Below, in pieces: positions 1-8,026 of a DNA stretch of 64,000 nucleotides. Each line of letters begins with the position of its first letter. The first letter of the stretch is position 1. Made by a program: the position numbers and the translations under genes. The DNA is from Haloferax litoreum (GTDB taxonomy: Archaea > Halobacteriota > Halobacteria > Halobacteriales > Haloferacaceae), in contig NZ_WKJO01000001.1 in the NCBI RefSeq assembly GCF_009674605.1, forward strand, positions 744,001-808,000. The letters are read 5' to 3'. The notes beneath the pieces are model-generated. The model did not search any database and was not told the origin of the DNA. It saw only the letters and a list, made by a program, of their open reading frames with translations.

Positions 1-23
1 CCTCCCCTCTCGTTTCTTCTCGT

Positions 24-692
24 CTATCTCCGTCGCCCTCGCGTGAGCGCGACGAACAGACTCGGTGCCACCACGAGCGACGCAGCGGCCGCTGTCGTCG
101 CATCGAGCGGCAATCGCATCGCGAGGCCGAACACCGCGACTGAGAGACCGAGGAGGACGCCGGCGACGATGCCGATGCGTTGCTGTCGGTACGTCGGACG
201 GAAGCCACGAGCGTCGGCGTAGAGCGCCCCCGAGAGACCAATCACGAGACCGAGAACCGCACTGAGTGTTTCGAGCAGTGGTGCGAACGCGAGGAACGTC
301 GCGCCGACAGCAACAGCAGCGACGAGGGTCTGCATCGGTGACAGCGGGTTCACGCCGGCACCGAATCGAGTGGCGTAGGCGGCCGGCGGCAACACGACCA
401 CAGTCGCCGCCAGTAGTGCTGGAACGAGACCGACAGACGGGCGTTCGAGGAGGGCAGCACCCATGGTAACCACGCCGAGTGCGACGCCGATGCCGAGGAT
501 GACCCTCGGTGGGAGCGCCTCTGTCGGGCCGTCCGACCGAACGATACCGAACGCGACGAACGGGTAGCAGACGACGACACCGAACAAGAGCGGGCGGAAC
601 AAGGCACCGGTCAGAACTGCGGCGGAGACAGTCGCAGAGAGTCCGAGGAAGACGCCGATGAGGAGTGCGAACTCGGGGACACGTTCGGCCAT
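24..692 (-). CDS. Polytopic membrane protein of unknown function
   Basis: The 222-residue product is almost entirely hydrophobic, with about seven candidate membrane helices separated by short glycine- or arginine-containing loops, and it ends in a basic tail (TRGRRR) that should be cytoplasmic. I do not recognise a family motif or a catalytic residue. It is transcribed away from the TRAM gene at 783, so the 90 bp between them carries two divergent promoters. The start is the first methionine of the frame. Likely a haloarchaeal integral membrane protein; no function is proposed. Confidence 0.75.
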   Translation of the reverse strand: MAERVPEFALLIGVFLGLSATVSAAVLTGALFRPLLFGVVVCYPFVAFGIVRSDGPTEALPPRVILGIGVALGVVTMGAALLERPSVGLVPALLAATVVVLPPAAYATRFGAGVNPLSPMQTLVAAVAVGATFLAFAPLLETLSAVLGLVIGLSGALYADARGFRPTYRQQRIGIVAGVLLGLSVAVFGLAMRLPLDATTAAAASLVVAPSLFVALTRGRRR

Positions 693-752
693 GGTTCGGG
701 GTTCGGGTGGGCGGCAGAAAGCGTTTCGACGGGTGACGGCCTACCCGCAAGC

Positions 753-760
753 GTTTAGAC
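753..760 (+). promoter_or_regulatory. TATA box for the TRAM gene
   Basis: GTTTAGAC lies with its centre about 27 bp before the ATG at 783, the spacing expected for a leaderless haloarchaeal transcript. Confidence 0.5.
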
Positions 761-782
761 TACCCCTCGTGTACCTCCGCCC

Positions 783-1250
783 ATGTCGGACTGTCCACTC
801 GCGGACGAGTGCCCCAGTTTCTCGGAACGAATCGCCGGGATGGGGTGCCAATACTACGGCGACCGTGGCGGTGCAGAGTGGTGTGACCACTACGAGCGGC
901 CCATCTACGAACTGAAGCAACAACCCGTCAAACCGGGCGAGGAAGTCGTCGTCACCGTGGAGGACATCCACGAGAGCGGTGCTGGTGTCGGGCGAACCGA
1001 AGACGGGTTCATCGTCTTCGTCGACGGCCTGCTGCCGGAGGCGCGGGCAATCGTCCGAATCGACCAGGTCAAAGGAAGTCACGCTCGCGCGAAGAAAATC
1101 GTCGAGAGGCTTCCGCTCGACCCCGACGCGGACGAAGCGGAGGGCGAGACCAGCGAGGAAAGCCCCGCTGATCCAACAGAGTCGAAGAAGCGCTCGAAAC
1201 CCAAGCGACCCGAAGCACTTGGGAGCAGAGACAACTTCTGGGGCGAGTAG
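783..1250 (+). CDS. TRAM domain protein with N-terminal cysteine motif
   Basis: The 155-residue protein carries a TRAM domain at about residues 48-112, a small beta-barrel that binds RNA in tRNA-modification enzymes and in stand-alone archaeal TRAM proteins. In front of it are four cysteines (C4, C10, C22, C34) spaced as in a metal- or cluster-binding module, and behind it is an acidic, lysine-rich, probably disordered tail. No methyltransferase domain follows, so this is a stand-alone TRAM protein. A role in RNA binding, for instance as an RNA chaperone, is inferred from the domain only. It lies 76 bp upstream of the Tfx gene on the same strand. Confidence 0.85.
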   Translation: MSDCPLADECPSFSERIAGMGCQYYGDRGGAEWCDHYERPIYELKQQPVKPGEEVVVTVEDIHESGAGVGRTEDGFIVFVDGLLPEARAIVRIDQVKGSHARAKKIVERLPLDPDADEAEGETSEESPADPTESKKRSKPKRPEALGSRDNFWGE

Positions 1251-1326
1251 CGGTACCTCGCTGCCGCGGCCCAATGGACAGTCAGCCTGCTGTATCTTTT
1301 TTCACCCCGGAAGCATATCCCGTGGT

Positions 1327-1821
1327 ATGAGCGACGCTGGACACGACGACGAGACGGTCCCCGACGTAGACGAACTGCTCGACGCGGCAGGGTTCGACCC
1401 CGAGCGGAGCGTTCTCACCCGCCGTCAGGCCGAAGTCCTCGCACTCCGCGAGCAGGGAGTGCGCCAGTCGACCATCGCCGACCACCTCGGAACCTCGCGT
1501 GCGAACGTCTCCAGCGTCGAAGCGAGCGCCCGCGCCAACGTCGAGAAGGCCCACGAGACGGTTACGTTCGTGGACGCACTCACCGCCCCCGTCCGCATCG
1601 AAGTGCCCGCCGGGAGCGACCTCTACGACGTTCCGAAGCAGGTCTACGACGCCTGCGACGAGGCAGGTGTCAAGGTCAACCAGACAGCCCCCGACCTGAT
1701 GAAAATCGTCTCTGACGCCGCCGGTGAGGCCGTGAAAGGCCGGGAAATCAAAGAACCGCTCTTCGTCGGCGTCACGAGTGACGGACGGGTTCGTGTCCGT
1801 CGGCACGCAGACGGGGTCTGA
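1327..1821 (+). CDS. Tfx family DNA-binding protein
   Basis: The 164-residue protein starts at the ATG after a T-rich TATA-like stretch (about 1293-1300). Residues about 28-75 form a helix-turn-helix (LTRRQAEVLALREQGVRQST, followed by IADHLGTSRANVSS), typical of the archaeal Tfx family. The C-terminal half (about 85-160) is the conserved Tfx effector-like domain. The founding member in Methanothermobacter binds near the molybdenum formylmethanofuran dehydrogenase operon; haloarchaeal members are assumed to be transcription regulators, but the target here is unknown. A longer in-frame reading from 979 overlaps the TRAM gene and is rejected. Confidence 0.88.
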   Translation: MSDAGHDDETVPDVDELLDAAGFDPERSVLTRRQAEVLALREQGVRQSTIADHLGTSRANVSSVEASARANVEKAHETVTFVDALTAPVRIEVPAGSDLYDVPKQVYDACDEAGVKVNQTAPDLMKIVSDAAGEAVKGREIKEPLFVGVTSDGRVRVRRHADGV

Positions 1822-1914
1822 CGACTGTCGTGGGCGCGGGAGGCGAGGTACCCTCGAACCACCTGCCCACCCGCCCACCGTACGTTTTTGCTCGCGGCGG
1901 GCGTCGCGTCCCAC

Positions 1915-2700
1915 ATGGACCTCGGAATCGACGGTGACACGGCGATTGTGACGGCGAGTTCGGCCGGTCTCGGGCGCGCGAGTGCCGAAGCACTCGCGTC
2001 CGAAGGGGCGAACGTCGTCGTCTGCGGACGCGACTCGGAGCGTCTCGCGGAGACCGAAGCAGCACTGCGTGACCTCGACGGCGACGTGGTGGGCGTCGAG
2101 ACAGACATCACGAGTAAGAAAGAGATAGACGCACTCGTGGAGGCGGCCGTCGAGGAATTCGGCGGCGTCGACCACGTCGTTACGTCTGCCGGCGGTGTCC
2201 CACCGGGCGGATTCACCGATTTGACCGAGAAAGAGTGGTACGGTGCGTTCGACATGCTCGTGATGAGTGCCGTCTGGACGATCAAGTCTGCCCGTCCGCA
2301 CCTCGAAGCGAGCGACGCCGGCACTATCACCTGCATCACCTCGACGACTGTCAGAGAAGTCATCGACGACCTCATCCTCTCGAACGCGGTTCGACGCGGT
2401 GTCATCGGCCTCGTAAAGTCGCTCTCGCGGGAACTCGCGCCCAGTGTCCGCGTGAACGCGGTCCTCCCCGGCGCACACGAGACGAGTCGCATCGAGGAAC
2501 TGGTCGAAGCGGCCGTCGAACGCGGCGACCACGACACCTACGAAGAAGGCCTCAAGTCGTGGTCCGACGGGATTCCACTGGGCCGCGTCGGCGACCCACG
2601 TGAACTCGGTGACGTGGTCGCATTCCTCGCCAGCGACCGGGCGAGTTTCGTCACCGGTGCGTGCGTGCCAGTCGACGGCGGGCGACTCCGAAGCGCCTGA
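1915..2700 (+). CDS. SDR family oxidoreductase (atypical active site)
   Basis: This 261-residue Rossmann-fold protein has the glycine-rich cofactor motif TASSAGLG near residue 13 and the usual SDR strands and C-terminal substrate region (ASFVTGACVPVDGG). Where most SDRs have Tyr-x-x-x-Lys, this one reads LSNAVRRGVIGLVK, so the classical tyrosine is missing. I think such an Asn variant occurs in other FabG-like SDRs, so it may be a subfamily trait. The substrate cannot be read from the sequence. The gene ends at 2700 directly against the stop of the convergent guanylyltransferase gene. The ATG at 1915 is chosen over an upstream start (1888) that adds a poorly conserved leader. Confidence 0.88.
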   Translation: MDLGIDGDTAIVTASSAGLGRASAEALASEGANVVVCGRDSERLAETEAALRDLDGDVVGVETDITSKKEIDALVEAAVEEFGGVDHVVTSAGGVPPGGFTDLTEKEWYGAFDMLVMSAVWTIKSARPHLEASDAGTITCITSTTVREVIDDLILSNAVRRGVIGLVKSLSRELAPSVRVNAVLPGAHETSRIEELVEAAVERGDHDTYEEGLKSWSDGIPLGRVGDPRELGDVVAFLASDRASFVTGACVPVDGGRLRSA

Positions 2701-3705
2701 TTAGAATCGGCCTGCTTCTTTCAGCTGCGCGACGACCTCGCGGACACGCTGTGCCTCGGCTTTCGGAACGACGAGGACGGTGTCGTCCCACGAGACCACC
2801 GCGAGGTCCGAGACGCCGACGAGTGAGACGTTCGCGCCGTCGGTGGCGACGACGTTGTCGGCGGCGTCGACGAACGTCGGGTCGTCTCCGAGTGCGACGT
2901 TTCCGTCTTCGTCGGCGGTGAGAATGCGAGCGAGTGCGTCCCACGACCCCAAGTCGTCCCACTCGAAGTGGACCGGAACGACCGCCGCGTCGGTGGCGCG
3001 TTCCATCACTGCGTAGTCGATGCTGACCGCCTCGACGGCCTCGAATCCGGCGTCAGCGTCGCCGTCGTCGAGCGCATCGACTAACGGTTCGAGGGACGAG
3101 GCACGCGCGGCCGAAAAGAGGGCGTCAGGCGTCCACGCGAACATGCCGGCATTCCAGAGGTAGCCGTCTTCGACGTACGTTGTGGCCGTCTCTGCATCCG
3201 GTTTCTCGTGGAAGGCGACGAGGTCACGATAGTCCCCGCGGTCCGTGCCGGGTTCGATGTATCCGTAGCCAGTATCCGGGCGCGTCGGGTCGACGCCGAA
3301 CGCGACGAGGGAGTCTGTATCGGCGGCGACGCGGGCACCGCGGGCCATCGACTCGGAGAACCCCTCACCGACGTGGTGGTCGCTCGGGAGGACGACCACG
3401 ACCGGGTTGTCGTACAGGTCTGCGATTCGGTGGGTCGCGTAGACGAGTGCCGGGCCGGTGTCTTTCGCCGCGGGTTCGACGACGACGTCGGCGTCAGGTG
3501 CGTGGTCGGTTATCTGGTCCGCGAAGGCCGGGCGCGTCGAGACGACGACGTGGTCGGCGAAGTCGGCGCGGGCGACAGTCTCGGAGAGAAGCGATTGGTC
3601 GCCGTCGAGCGAGAGGAACTGCTTGGGTCGGGTGCTTCTGCTCGCGGGAAAGAGGCGCGTGCCGGTTCCACCGGCGAGGACGAGGGCGACGATTGGGCGG
3701 TCCAT
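2701..3705 (-). CDS. Mannose-1-phosphate guanylyltransferase
   Basis: The 334-residue protein begins with the nucleotidyltransferase signature LAGGTGTRLFPASRSTRPKQ (about residues 10-29). It continues with DHHVGE and GYGYIEPG, which are typical of GDP-mannose pyrophosphorylases. The enzyme would make GDP-mannose from mannose 1-phosphate and GTP, feeding N-glycan and surface polysaccharide synthesis in the cytoplasm. It lacks the extra isomerase domain of bacterial bifunctional ManC, so it should be monofunctional. It converges on the SDR gene with no spacer. No glycosylation genes lie beside it in this window. Confidence 0.92.
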   Translation of the reverse strand: MDRPIVALVLAGGTGTRLFPASRSTRPKQFLSLDGDQSLLSETVARADFADHVVVSTRPAFADQITDHAPDADVVVEPAAKDTGPALVYATHRIADLYDNPVVVVLPSDHHVGEGFSESMARGARVAADTDSLVAFGVDPTRPDTGYGYIEPGTDRGDYRDLVAFHEKPDAETATTYVEDGYLWNAGMFAWTPDALFSAARASSLEPLVDALDDGDADAGFEAVEAVSIDYAVMERATDAAVVPVHFEWDDLGSWDALARILTADEDGNVALGDDPTFVDAADNVVATDGANVSLVGVSDLAVVSWDDTVLVVPKAEAQRVREVVAQLKEAGRF

Positions 3706-3753
3706 GCCCGAGGGTCACGCTACAGGGTGAAAATTCTACAGACAGTTGGCCAG

Positions 3754-4038
3754 TCACCACGTCTCGACGATGCCCTCGCGAATGTCCTCGACGCACCCCT
3801 GACAGTCCGGGTGGTCGGGGTCGAAACAGGCGGGGCGGCCTTTGGCGTCGATAGCGACGGCGCGTCGTTCGACATGCCGACGGCAGACGATTTTCGCCCG
3901 TCCCTCTGCGTCGTGCGGAAGGGACTCGAACGCGTCGGACGACGAGTGGCCCTCACGGTAGGCGCGTTTGACCTCCTCGTAACGCTTGCCAGCAGTTCGG
4001 GCAGCGCTTCGGATGATGCTCTCGAGGCGGTCGTCCAT
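3754..4038 (-). CDS. Small conserved haloarchaeal protein with cysteine motif
   Basis: The 94-residue protein starts MDDRLESIIRSAAR at 4038; an upstream in-frame methionine at 4125 would run into the rpa3 promoter region and is rejected. The N-terminal half is helical and charged. The C-terminal half has CRRH followed by CFDPDHPDCQGC, a cysteine/histidine set that could bind metal. I think it belongs to a haloarchaea-only DUF (possibly DUF7091), but I cannot confirm this. It is divergent from rpa3 and 48 bp from the guanylyltransferase start. No function is proposed. Confidence 0.8.
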   Translation of the reverse strand: MDDRLESIIRSAARTAGKRYEEVKRAYREGHSSSDAFESLPHDAEGRAKIVCRRHVERRAVAIDAKGRPACFDPDHPDCQGCVEDIREGIVETW

Positions 4039-4140
4039 ACACAGTGATGTGTGCCCCGAGGCTATCAATTCCTCGCTCTTTTGAGGGGCGACACGCGCGC
4101 TCGACCGGTCGACGTTCACTTTCACTCCGCCTCAGACATT

Positions 4141-4147
4141 TTTATAT
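4141..4147 (+). promoter_or_regulatory. TATA box of the rpa3-rpap3 operon
   Basis: TTTATAT predicts a transcript start near 4170, giving a leader of roughly 40 nt before the ATG at 4209. The in-frame ATG at 4179 would instead give an almost leaderless message adding 10 residues, so the start is not fully settled by the promoter. Confidence 0.6.
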
Positions 4148-4208
4148 GAATACGCATCCAAGCTCCGTATGCCTCCCAATGGAAACCAAGGTGGAGGCGA
4201 GGAAGACC

Positions 4209-5144
4209 ATGACTGATTTGCGAACCCACGCAGCGGAGATAGCTGAACAGTTCTCGGACCACCTAGACGTGTCCGCAGACGAGGTCGAAGAACGACTCGA
4301 GAGCCTCGTCAGTGAGTATCGTGTCCCGGTCGACGAGGCTCGCCGGAGCGTCGTCAACAGTTACCTCGACGAAGCGGGTATCGACCGCGACGAACTCGGC
4401 GGCGGTGCCGGCGGCAACGAACAGACCCTGCTCAACGACATCGACGAAGACGAGCAGTGGGTCGACGTGCGCGCGAAGGTCGTCGACCTCTGGGAACCCC
4501 GGAGCGACACCATCGCACAGGTCGGCCTGCTCGGCGACGAATCCGGCCGGATGAAATTCGTCTCGTTCACCACGTCCGAACTCCCCGAACTCGAAGAGGG
4601 GACGTCGTACGCACTCGGGAACGTCGTCACCGACGAGTACCAGGGCAACTTCTCCGTGAAACTCAACCGCACGACGAGCATCACGGAACTCGACGAAGAC
4701 ATCGAAGTCGGCGACGACTCGACGAGCGTCGAGGGCGCACTCGTGGACATCCAGTCCGGGAGCGGCCTCATCAAACGCTGCCCCGAAGAAGGCTGTACGC
4801 GCGTCCTGCAGAACGGACGCTGTTCCGAACACGGCAACGTCGAAGGTGAATTCGACCTCCGCATCAAGGCCGTCCTCGACGACGGCAACGAGGTCCACGA
4901 AGTCATCTTCAACCGCGAGATGACCGAGGAACTGACCGGCATCGAGCTGGACGAAGCGAAGCAAATGGCCATGGACGCCCTCGACACCACCATCGTCGAA
5001 GAGGAGATGCGCGGCGACCTGGTCGGGTACTACTACCGCGTCACCGGCCCGACGCTCGGGCGGTACGTGCTCGCCAACGAAGTCGAGCGCCTGCGTGACC
5101 CGACGGATGCTGAAGAACTGCTCGTCAAAGCGAGGTCGATGTAA
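4209..5144 (+). CDS. rpa3: Replication protein A, Rpa3-type
   Basis: This 311-residue single-stranded DNA-binding protein has an N-terminal helical region (about 1-55), OB folds (first at about 65-165) and a zinc-finger-like set CPEEGCTRVLQNGRCSEH near residues 195-212, as in the euryarchaeal RPA3/RPA41-like group. It would coat ssDNA in replication, repair and recombination. The next gene starts immediately after its TAA and encodes the associated protein, the arrangement known for Haloferax rpa3-rpap3. The start MTDLRTHAAE gives the 311-residue length I recall for the family; METKVEARKT at 4179 is an alternative. Confidence 0.92.
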   Translation: MTDLRTHAAEIAEQFSDHLDVSADEVEERLESLVSEYRVPVDEARRSVVNSYLDEAGIDRDELGGGAGGNEQTLLNDIDEDEQWVDVRAKVVDLWEPRSDTIAQVGLLGDESGRMKFVSFTTSELPELEEGTSYALGNVVTDEYQGNFSVKLNRTTSITELDEDIEVGDDSTSVEGALVDIQSGSGLIKRCPEEGCTRVLQNGRCSEHGNVEGEFDLRIKAVLDDGNEVHEVIFNREMTEELTGIELDEAKQMAMDALDTTIVEEEMRGDLVGYYYRVTGPTLGRYVLANEVERLRDPTDAEELLVKARSM

Positions 5145-5735
5145 ATGAGTTCCAACGAAATCCCCACCCGAGAGGTCGCCCGACGCGTCTTCGCAGAAGA
5201 GTTCAACGACGCCGGCTACACGTTCAAAGAGTCCGAAGACGAGCGCGCACCCGTCTACTTGCTGCTCCCGACGGGCGAGAGCGCAAACCGTATCTTCCTC
5301 GTCGGTACCCTCACCGAGAAAGAGGACGTCGGCGAAGACAACGAGTACTGGCGCGGCCGCATCGTCGACCCGACGGGGACGTTCTTCGTCTACGCCGGGC
5401 AGTATCAACCCGAGGCGGCGAGCGCACTGCGTGACCTCGAAGCGCCCGCGTACGTCGCCGTCGTCGGTAAACCGCGGACCTACGAGACGGACGACGGGAA
5501 CATCAACGTCTCCGTCCGCCCCGAGTCCATCACCGAAGTCGACGCGGCGACGCGCGACCGCTGGGTGACCGAGACTGCGTCGCGGACGCTCGACCGAATC
5601 GACGCGTTCGACGACGAAGGCAACGAGTACGCGCTGATGGCGCGCGAGAACTACGACCTGCCGGTCGATACCTACAAAGACGCCGCCATCGCCGCGCTCG
5701 AAAGCCTCGAACAGGCCGACGAACTGAGCACGTAA
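5145..5735 (+). CDS. rpap3: RPA-associated protein, Rpap3-type
   Basis: The 196-residue protein has one OB fold (about residues 40-130, with GRIVDPTGTFFVYAGQYQPE) flanked by helical regions. In Haloferax, proteins of this type are encoded with their cognate RPA and co-purify with it, so this is the likely partner of the upstream product. The ATG follows the rpa3 TAA directly (TAAATG), which implies translational coupling and fixed stoichiometry. It is homologous to the partner proteins of other RPA operons, which belong to COG3390. Confidence 0.92.
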   Translation: MSSNEIPTREVARRVFAEEFNDAGYTFKESEDERAPVYLLLPTGESANRIFLVGTLTEKEDVGEDNEYWRGRIVDPTGTFFVYAGQYQPEAASALRDLEAPAYVAVVGKPRTYETDDGNINVSVRPESITEVDAATRDRWVTETASRTLDRIDAFDDEGNEYALMARENYDLPVDTYKDAAIAALESLEQADELST

Positions 5736-5853
5736 CTCGCCTTCACCGAAGCGACGACTTCAGGTAACGAATCAACCACACTGACGGCCCATTCCACCGT
5801 CACACGCCCCATTTTACGCGGACGACCACGCCGAGATCCCCCGTCTGACGAAA

Positions 5854-5860
5854 TCTTAAG
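5854..5860 (+). promoter_or_regulatory. TATA box for the ribbon-helix-helix gene
   Basis: TCTTAAG, preceded by a GAAA purine element resembling a BRE, lies about 31 bp before the ATG at 5888. Confidence 0.55.
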
Positions 5861-5887
5861 TGCCCGGCCTACGGAGCGACGAGTATC

Positions 5888-6310
5888 ATGGGCAACAAGA
5901 ATAAGACCATCTCGTTCCGCGTCAACGAAGACGCGTTCGAGACACTTCGGGAGATTGCCGAAGAGCGGGACATCTCCCTGTCCGCCGTCTTCCGCGACTA
6001 CGTGGACACGTTAGTTGCCCACGACGGTCAGGTGCAGGTCGTCCCGAAACACGAACTGGAGAAACTCCGCGAAGGAGAGAACGACGAAGAGTCGTTCCCG
6101 CCGACGGTCGAAGTGCCGAAGAGTTTCATCCGCGAACACGAGCGACTCGAACTGGAGGCCGAACACCTCCGCGAGCAACTCGAAGAACACAAGGGCTACG
6201 TGAACTACCTGCGCGAGCAACTCGAACGTGACCACGACGACGTCGAGGAGGTCATCCAACTGGAGGACCTCGACGCGCCGGGCGAAGAACACTCGTTTCG
6301 ACTTGGATAG
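5888..6310 (+). CDS. Ribbon-helix-helix protein with coiled-coil tail
   Basis: The 140-residue product opens with a CopG/Arc-like ribbon-helix-helix (residues about 5-45; KTISFRVNEDAFETLREIAE then SLSAVFRDYVDTL), a dimeric DNA-binding fold. From about residue 90 to 125 it is a long charged helix (HERLELEAEHLREQLEEHK and onward) expected to form a coiled coil. Haloarchaea have a related short/long RHH pair (CdrS/CdrL) near ftsZ2 that controls division genes. This one is not beside ftsZ, so any such role is only an analogy. It has its own promoter and no obvious operon partner. Confidence 0.82.
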   Translation: MGNKNKTISFRVNEDAFETLREIAEERDISLSAVFRDYVDTLVAHDGQVQVVPKHELEKLREGENDEESFPPTVEVPKSFIREHERLELEAEHLREQLEEHKGYVNYLREQLERDHDDVEEVIQLEDLDAPGEEHSFRLG

Positions 6311-6346
6311 CTGACGGCCTGCGCGACGACGAAACAGACGCTGGCC

Positions 6347-6808
6347 TCAGCGTGGGCCGACGAGGTCTTTTTTCGCCTGCCGCGCTTCGTCCAGCATCTC
6401 TCTGTCGCCTTCCACGTCGGCGAGTGCTTCGACCGATTCGAGCGTCCGAACCGCGTCGTCGAGGAACGACAGCACGTCGCCGGGGTAGGCGTAGACCATG
6501 TATTCGTCGCTCATCACGTCGACGATGGCGTCGGGGCCGAGTCCCTGCGCCCGGAGTTCGAGGAGATACGTGATGAACTGCCGTTCGGGGTACCCGGTGT
6601 AGATGTCGTCTGAGTTCTCGCAGTCGAGGAAGTCCTCGGCGAAGTCGAGGAGGCGGTCACGAGTCGCACCGTTGACTTTCGAGAGGCCCTCACCGGAGTA
6701 GAGGACTTCGAGCGTCGCCCCGCTGAAGACGCGCTTGGGGATGTTGGCATCCAGTTGCGAGACGATTTGGCGGTGGTTTTTGAGATAGATTTTGTCCGTG
6801 ATAGCCAC
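6347..6808 (-). CDS. Conserved haloarchaeal protein of unknown function
   Basis: The 153-residue acidic, mostly helical protein begins MAITDKIYLKNHRQIVSQLD. It has no signal peptide, membrane segment, cysteine pair or catalytic motif that I recognise. Its regular composition and well-behaved codon use support a real gene, transcribed divergently from the F420 reductase gene. It converges on the ribbon-helix-helix gene with 36 bp between their ends. No function is proposed. Confidence 0.8.
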   Translation of the reverse strand: MAITDKIYLKNHRQIVSQLDANIPKRVFSGATLEVLYSGEGLSKVNGATRDRLLDFAEDFLDCENSDDIYTGYPERQFITYLLELRAQGLGPDAIVDVMSDEYMVYAYPGDVLSFLDDAVRTLESVEALADVEGDREMLDEARQAKKDLVGPR

Positions 6809-6872
6809 GCGTGGGCGTTCCTACGAATCTGACGAGCAAAAGATTCCCGCTCTCGTCGCCCCCGAGAGGCGG

Positions 6873-6880
6873 CTATATTT
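6873..6880 (+). promoter_or_regulatory. TATA box for the F420 reductase gene
   Basis: CTATATTT is centred about 27 bp before the ATG at 6904, which fixes that ATG as the start of a leaderless message. Confidence 0.65.
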
Positions 6881-6903
6881 CTGTCGGGTGCGTACCATCG
6901 AGG

Positions 6904-7548
6904 ATGGAACCGAGTCGCATCGGTATTCTCGGCAGCGGAGACGTGGGACGAGCGCTCGGACGGGGGTTCGCTCGTCACGGGTGGGACGTGACACTCGGCA
7001 CCCGAAGTCCGGACGAACTTCGTGCGGAACTGGGGCCGTCCGAGGAGGGCATCGCCGTCGGGACGTTCGCAGAGGCCGCGGCCCACGGTGATGTGGTCAT
7101 TCTGGCCGTCCTCGGCGACGCCGCAGAAGCAGTCGTCGACATGGCTGGCACAGACACCTTCGCGGGGAAACTCGTCCTCGACGCGACGAACCCGCTGGAC
7201 TTCTCCGAGGGTGTTGCACACCTCTCCTTCGGCGGAACCGACTCCCTCGGTGAACGAATACAGGAGAAGCTCCCGGGCGCGTCTGTGGTGAAGTGCTTCA
7301 ACACTGTCTCGAACATTCAGATGGTGGACCCCGAGTTCGAGGAGGGAACGCCGCCGATGTTCATCTGCGGCGACGACGACGACGCCAAAGCGCAGACGGA
7401 GGCCATCCTCGTCGAACTCGGGTGGCCGGGTGTGATGGACGTTGGTGATATCACGTCTGCGCGGTATCTGGAGGCGCTCGTCCCCCTGTGGGTCCGCGTC
7501 GGGTCGAATCTGGGGACGTGGAAGCACGCGTTCAAAGCGGTGCAGTAA
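6904..7548 (+). CDS. npdG: NADPH-dependent F420 reductase family protein
   Basis: The 214-residue protein has the N-terminal dinucleotide-binding motif IGILGSGDVGRALGRGFARH followed by LGTRSPDEL, typical of F420H2:NADP oxidoreductases, which move hydride between cofactor F420 and NADP in the cytoplasm. Further support comes from the central DATNPLDFS and the late substrate-side motif VKCFNTVS. Haloarchaea make F420, so the reaction is plausible, but several paralogues exist in these genomes and the exact electron acceptor is not proven. It is followed by the tRNA-His region. Confidence 0.85.
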   Translation: MEPSRIGILGSGDVGRALGRGFARHGWDVTLGTRSPDELRAELGPSEEGIAVGTFAEAAAHGDVVILAVLGDAAEAVVDMAGTDTFAGKLVLDATNPLDFSEGVAHLSFGGTDSLGERIQEKLPGASVVKCFNTVSNIQMVDPEFEEGTPPMFICGDDDDAKAQTEAILVELGWPGVMDVGDITSARYLEALVPLWVRVGSNLGTWKHAFKAVQ

Positions 7549-7606
7549 GTGGTGTTGGCTGGGCAGGCACTGTGAGCGACTGTCACCCCGACGCCGTAGC
7601 GTAACG

Positions 7607-7614
7607 TATTTTAG
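7607..7614 (+). promoter_or_regulatory. TATA box of tRNA-His
   Basis: TATTTTAG lies about 33 bp before the mature 5' end of the tRNA. Confidence 0.5.
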
Positions 7615-7643
7615 TCGTAGCGGATTACAGATGGTTGCAGCGT

Positions 7644-7717
7644 GTCCGGGTTGGGGTAGTGGACTATCCTTCAGCCTTGTGGAGGCTGAGACGCGGGTTC
7701 AATTCTCGCACCTGGAC
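7644..7717 (+). tRNA. tRNA-His (GTG)
   Basis: The sequence folds into a full cloverleaf. The acceptor stem is TCCGGGT/ACCTGGA, the T arm is GCGGG-TTCAATT-CTCGC, and the anticodon arm is CAGCC-TTGTGGA-GGCTG with anticodon GTG. The D arm is short (3 bp), as in other archaeal tRNAs. The extra G at 7644 opposite the discriminator C at 7717 is the G-1 identity element of histidine tRNAs, here encoded in the DNA. CCA is not encoded. There is no intron. The 3' end is repeated several times downstream. Confidence 0.95.
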
Positions 7718-7806
7718 CTCTTCTACAAATTTCAGTCAGTGAGCACCGCGTAGCGTGTGCGAACCACACTGAAATTTGGTGTGAGGTATGACTGCGAAAT
7801 TGAACC
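7696..7806 (+). repeat. tRNA-His-derived palindromic module A
   Basis: The module starts inside the T arm of the tRNA gene (GGTTCAATTCTCGCA, 7696-7710). It closes with an inverted, slightly deleted copy of the same sequence (TGCGAAATTGAACC, 7793-7806). Within it are perfect 11-bp arms CAAATTTCAGT (7726-7736) and ACTGAAATTTG (7768-7778). At the centre is a small hairpin in GAGCACCGCGTAGCGTGTGC (7741-7760). The nested symmetry suggests an RNA or cruciform structure directly 3' of the tRNA; it may also act as the tRNA terminator. Confidence 0.7.
7741..7762 (+). repeat. 22-nt element shared with the tRNA-Pro trailer
   Basis: This 22-nt stretch (GAGCACCGCG followed by TAGCGTGTGCGA) is identical to 15400-15421 downstream of tRNA-Pro. 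It can form a small hairpin. A shorter match (GAGCACCGCG) occurs at 7943-7952. Confidence 0.75.
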
Positions 7807-7880
7807 AGTGAGCAACTTGTTGCGAACGAGGTTCACGCGAGCGAAGCGAGCGTGAGTACGTGAGGCGCCACCTCACGGCA

Positions 7881-7994
7881 TTCAATTCTCGCACCTAGAC
7901 CTTCTTCACATTCTCACCCTTCGAGCGTGTGCTCACGCCAGTGAGCACCGCGATACCCGTCTGAGAATGTGCGAAGTCCAACAAAGAGAATTGA
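7881..7994 (+). repeat. tRNA-His-derived palindromic module B
   Basis: It begins with a second copy of the tRNA 3' end (TTCAATTCTCGCACCTAGAC at 7881-7900), which differs from the tRNA by A for G in the acceptor half. It ends with the inverted sequence GAGAATTGAA (7985-7994). Inside are perfect 10-bp arms CACATTCTCA (7907-7916) and TGAGAATGTG (7962-7971), and a perfect 8-bp hairpin GTGCTCAC-GCCA-GTGAGCAC (7929-7948). The architecture matches module A although the arm sequences differ. Confidence 0.7.
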
Positions 7995-8026
7995 ATCAAG
8001 GAGCGAACGCTAGTGAGCGACCAAAG

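Noticed and set aside
1282-2532. A 416-residue open frame on the minus strand across the Tfx and SDR genes
   Set aside because: It is a composition shadow of two well-supported genes on the other strand; its predicted protein has no coherent hydrophobic core or family motif.
4263-5408. A 381-residue minus-strand open frame opposite rpa3-rpap3
   Set aside because: GC-rich third positions create long antisense frames; the sense strand encodes recognised proteins with promoter and coupling.
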